From assembly GCA_032718475.1 (NCBI GenBank), contig JAUCBJ010006699.1, positions 1-42,587 of the forward strand: a stretch of DNA of 42,587 nucleotides, in the 5' to 3' direction. Positions within the stretch are counted from its first letter, which is position 1. Each line of letters begins with the position of its first letter. The notes beneath the pieces are model-generated. The model was not told the DNA's origin. It made no database searches and saw only the letters and a list, made by a program, of their open reading frames with translations. The position numbers and the translations under genes were made by a program. Shown piece after piece: positions 42,542-42,587 of the stretch. Source of the stretch: Nemertoderma westbladi. Lineage: Eukaryota > Xenacoelomorpha > Nemertodermatida > Nemertodermatidae.

Positions 42542-42587
42542 TCATCTCACCGACTGCTAGATAGTCAGATAGTAGATAATTATTACT

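Overview
The window looks like nuclear DNA of a marine invertebrate animal. It is AT-rich and repeat-dense. It carries a metazoan cytoskeletal gene (GAS2-like), a BEL/Pao retroelement, CR1/L2-type LINE 3' ends, a tRNA-derived SINE head, small DNA elements with TA target duplications, and long G homopolymers. No bacterial operon, rRNA or CRISPR array is visible. The phylum cannot be fixed by eye; an echinoderm, hemichordate or similar lineage is only a guess.

Layout. 1-2.1 kb: AT-rich sequence with a 34-base G run and a decayed LINE 3' end. 2.25-10.79 kb: one very large minisatellite of 40- and 36-bp units, broken near its left edge by a small insert. 10.9-11.6 kb: two LINE 3' fragments. 11.78-12.74 kb: a possible two-exon small gene with a palindrome-rich element in its intron. 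13.75 kb: a tRNA-like SINE head. 15.7-16.9 kb: a 533-bp TA-flanked element with a 36-bp internal tandem repeat, then a second inverted-repeat pair. 17.0-19.5 kb (minus): the best host gene candidate, an intronless 844-residue CH+GAR (GAS2-like) protein whose long Ser-rich tail precedes the domains. 20.1-22.3 kb: a 2.2-kb TA-flanked inverted-repeat element containing a LINE 3' end and a ~52-bp minisatellite. 22.4-24.6 kb: LINE 3' end and dispersed repeats.

25.03-33.69 kb is the most unusual part. Two ~1.25-kb terminal inverted repeats enclose a 367-residue ORF with three CCHC-like clusters and a basic tail, a nearly perfect array of 31 x 87 bp that starts about a dozen bases upstream of the ORF's ATG, several short tandem repeats, and a third copy of the terminal repeat that forms a giant palindrome with the right arm. 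I recognise no transposase, reverse transcriptase or recombinase inside. This is the best candidate for an undescribed mobile element.

33.7-40.15 kb: leader and gag-protease ORF (1344 residues) of a BEL/Pao retrotransposon. It is cut just after the protease by the 3' end of a LINE in opposite orientation, so RT, RNase H and integrase are missing. 40.16-42.6 kb: a GC-rich 42-bp minisatellite, AT-rich non-coding DNA, two LINE 3' fragments (minus) and a palindromic ~20-bp repeat at the right edge.

Most coding potential is mobile-element derived. The GAS2-like gene and perhaps the two-exon candidate at 11.8-12.7 kb are the only plausible host genes. The sequence shows no functional coupling among them.
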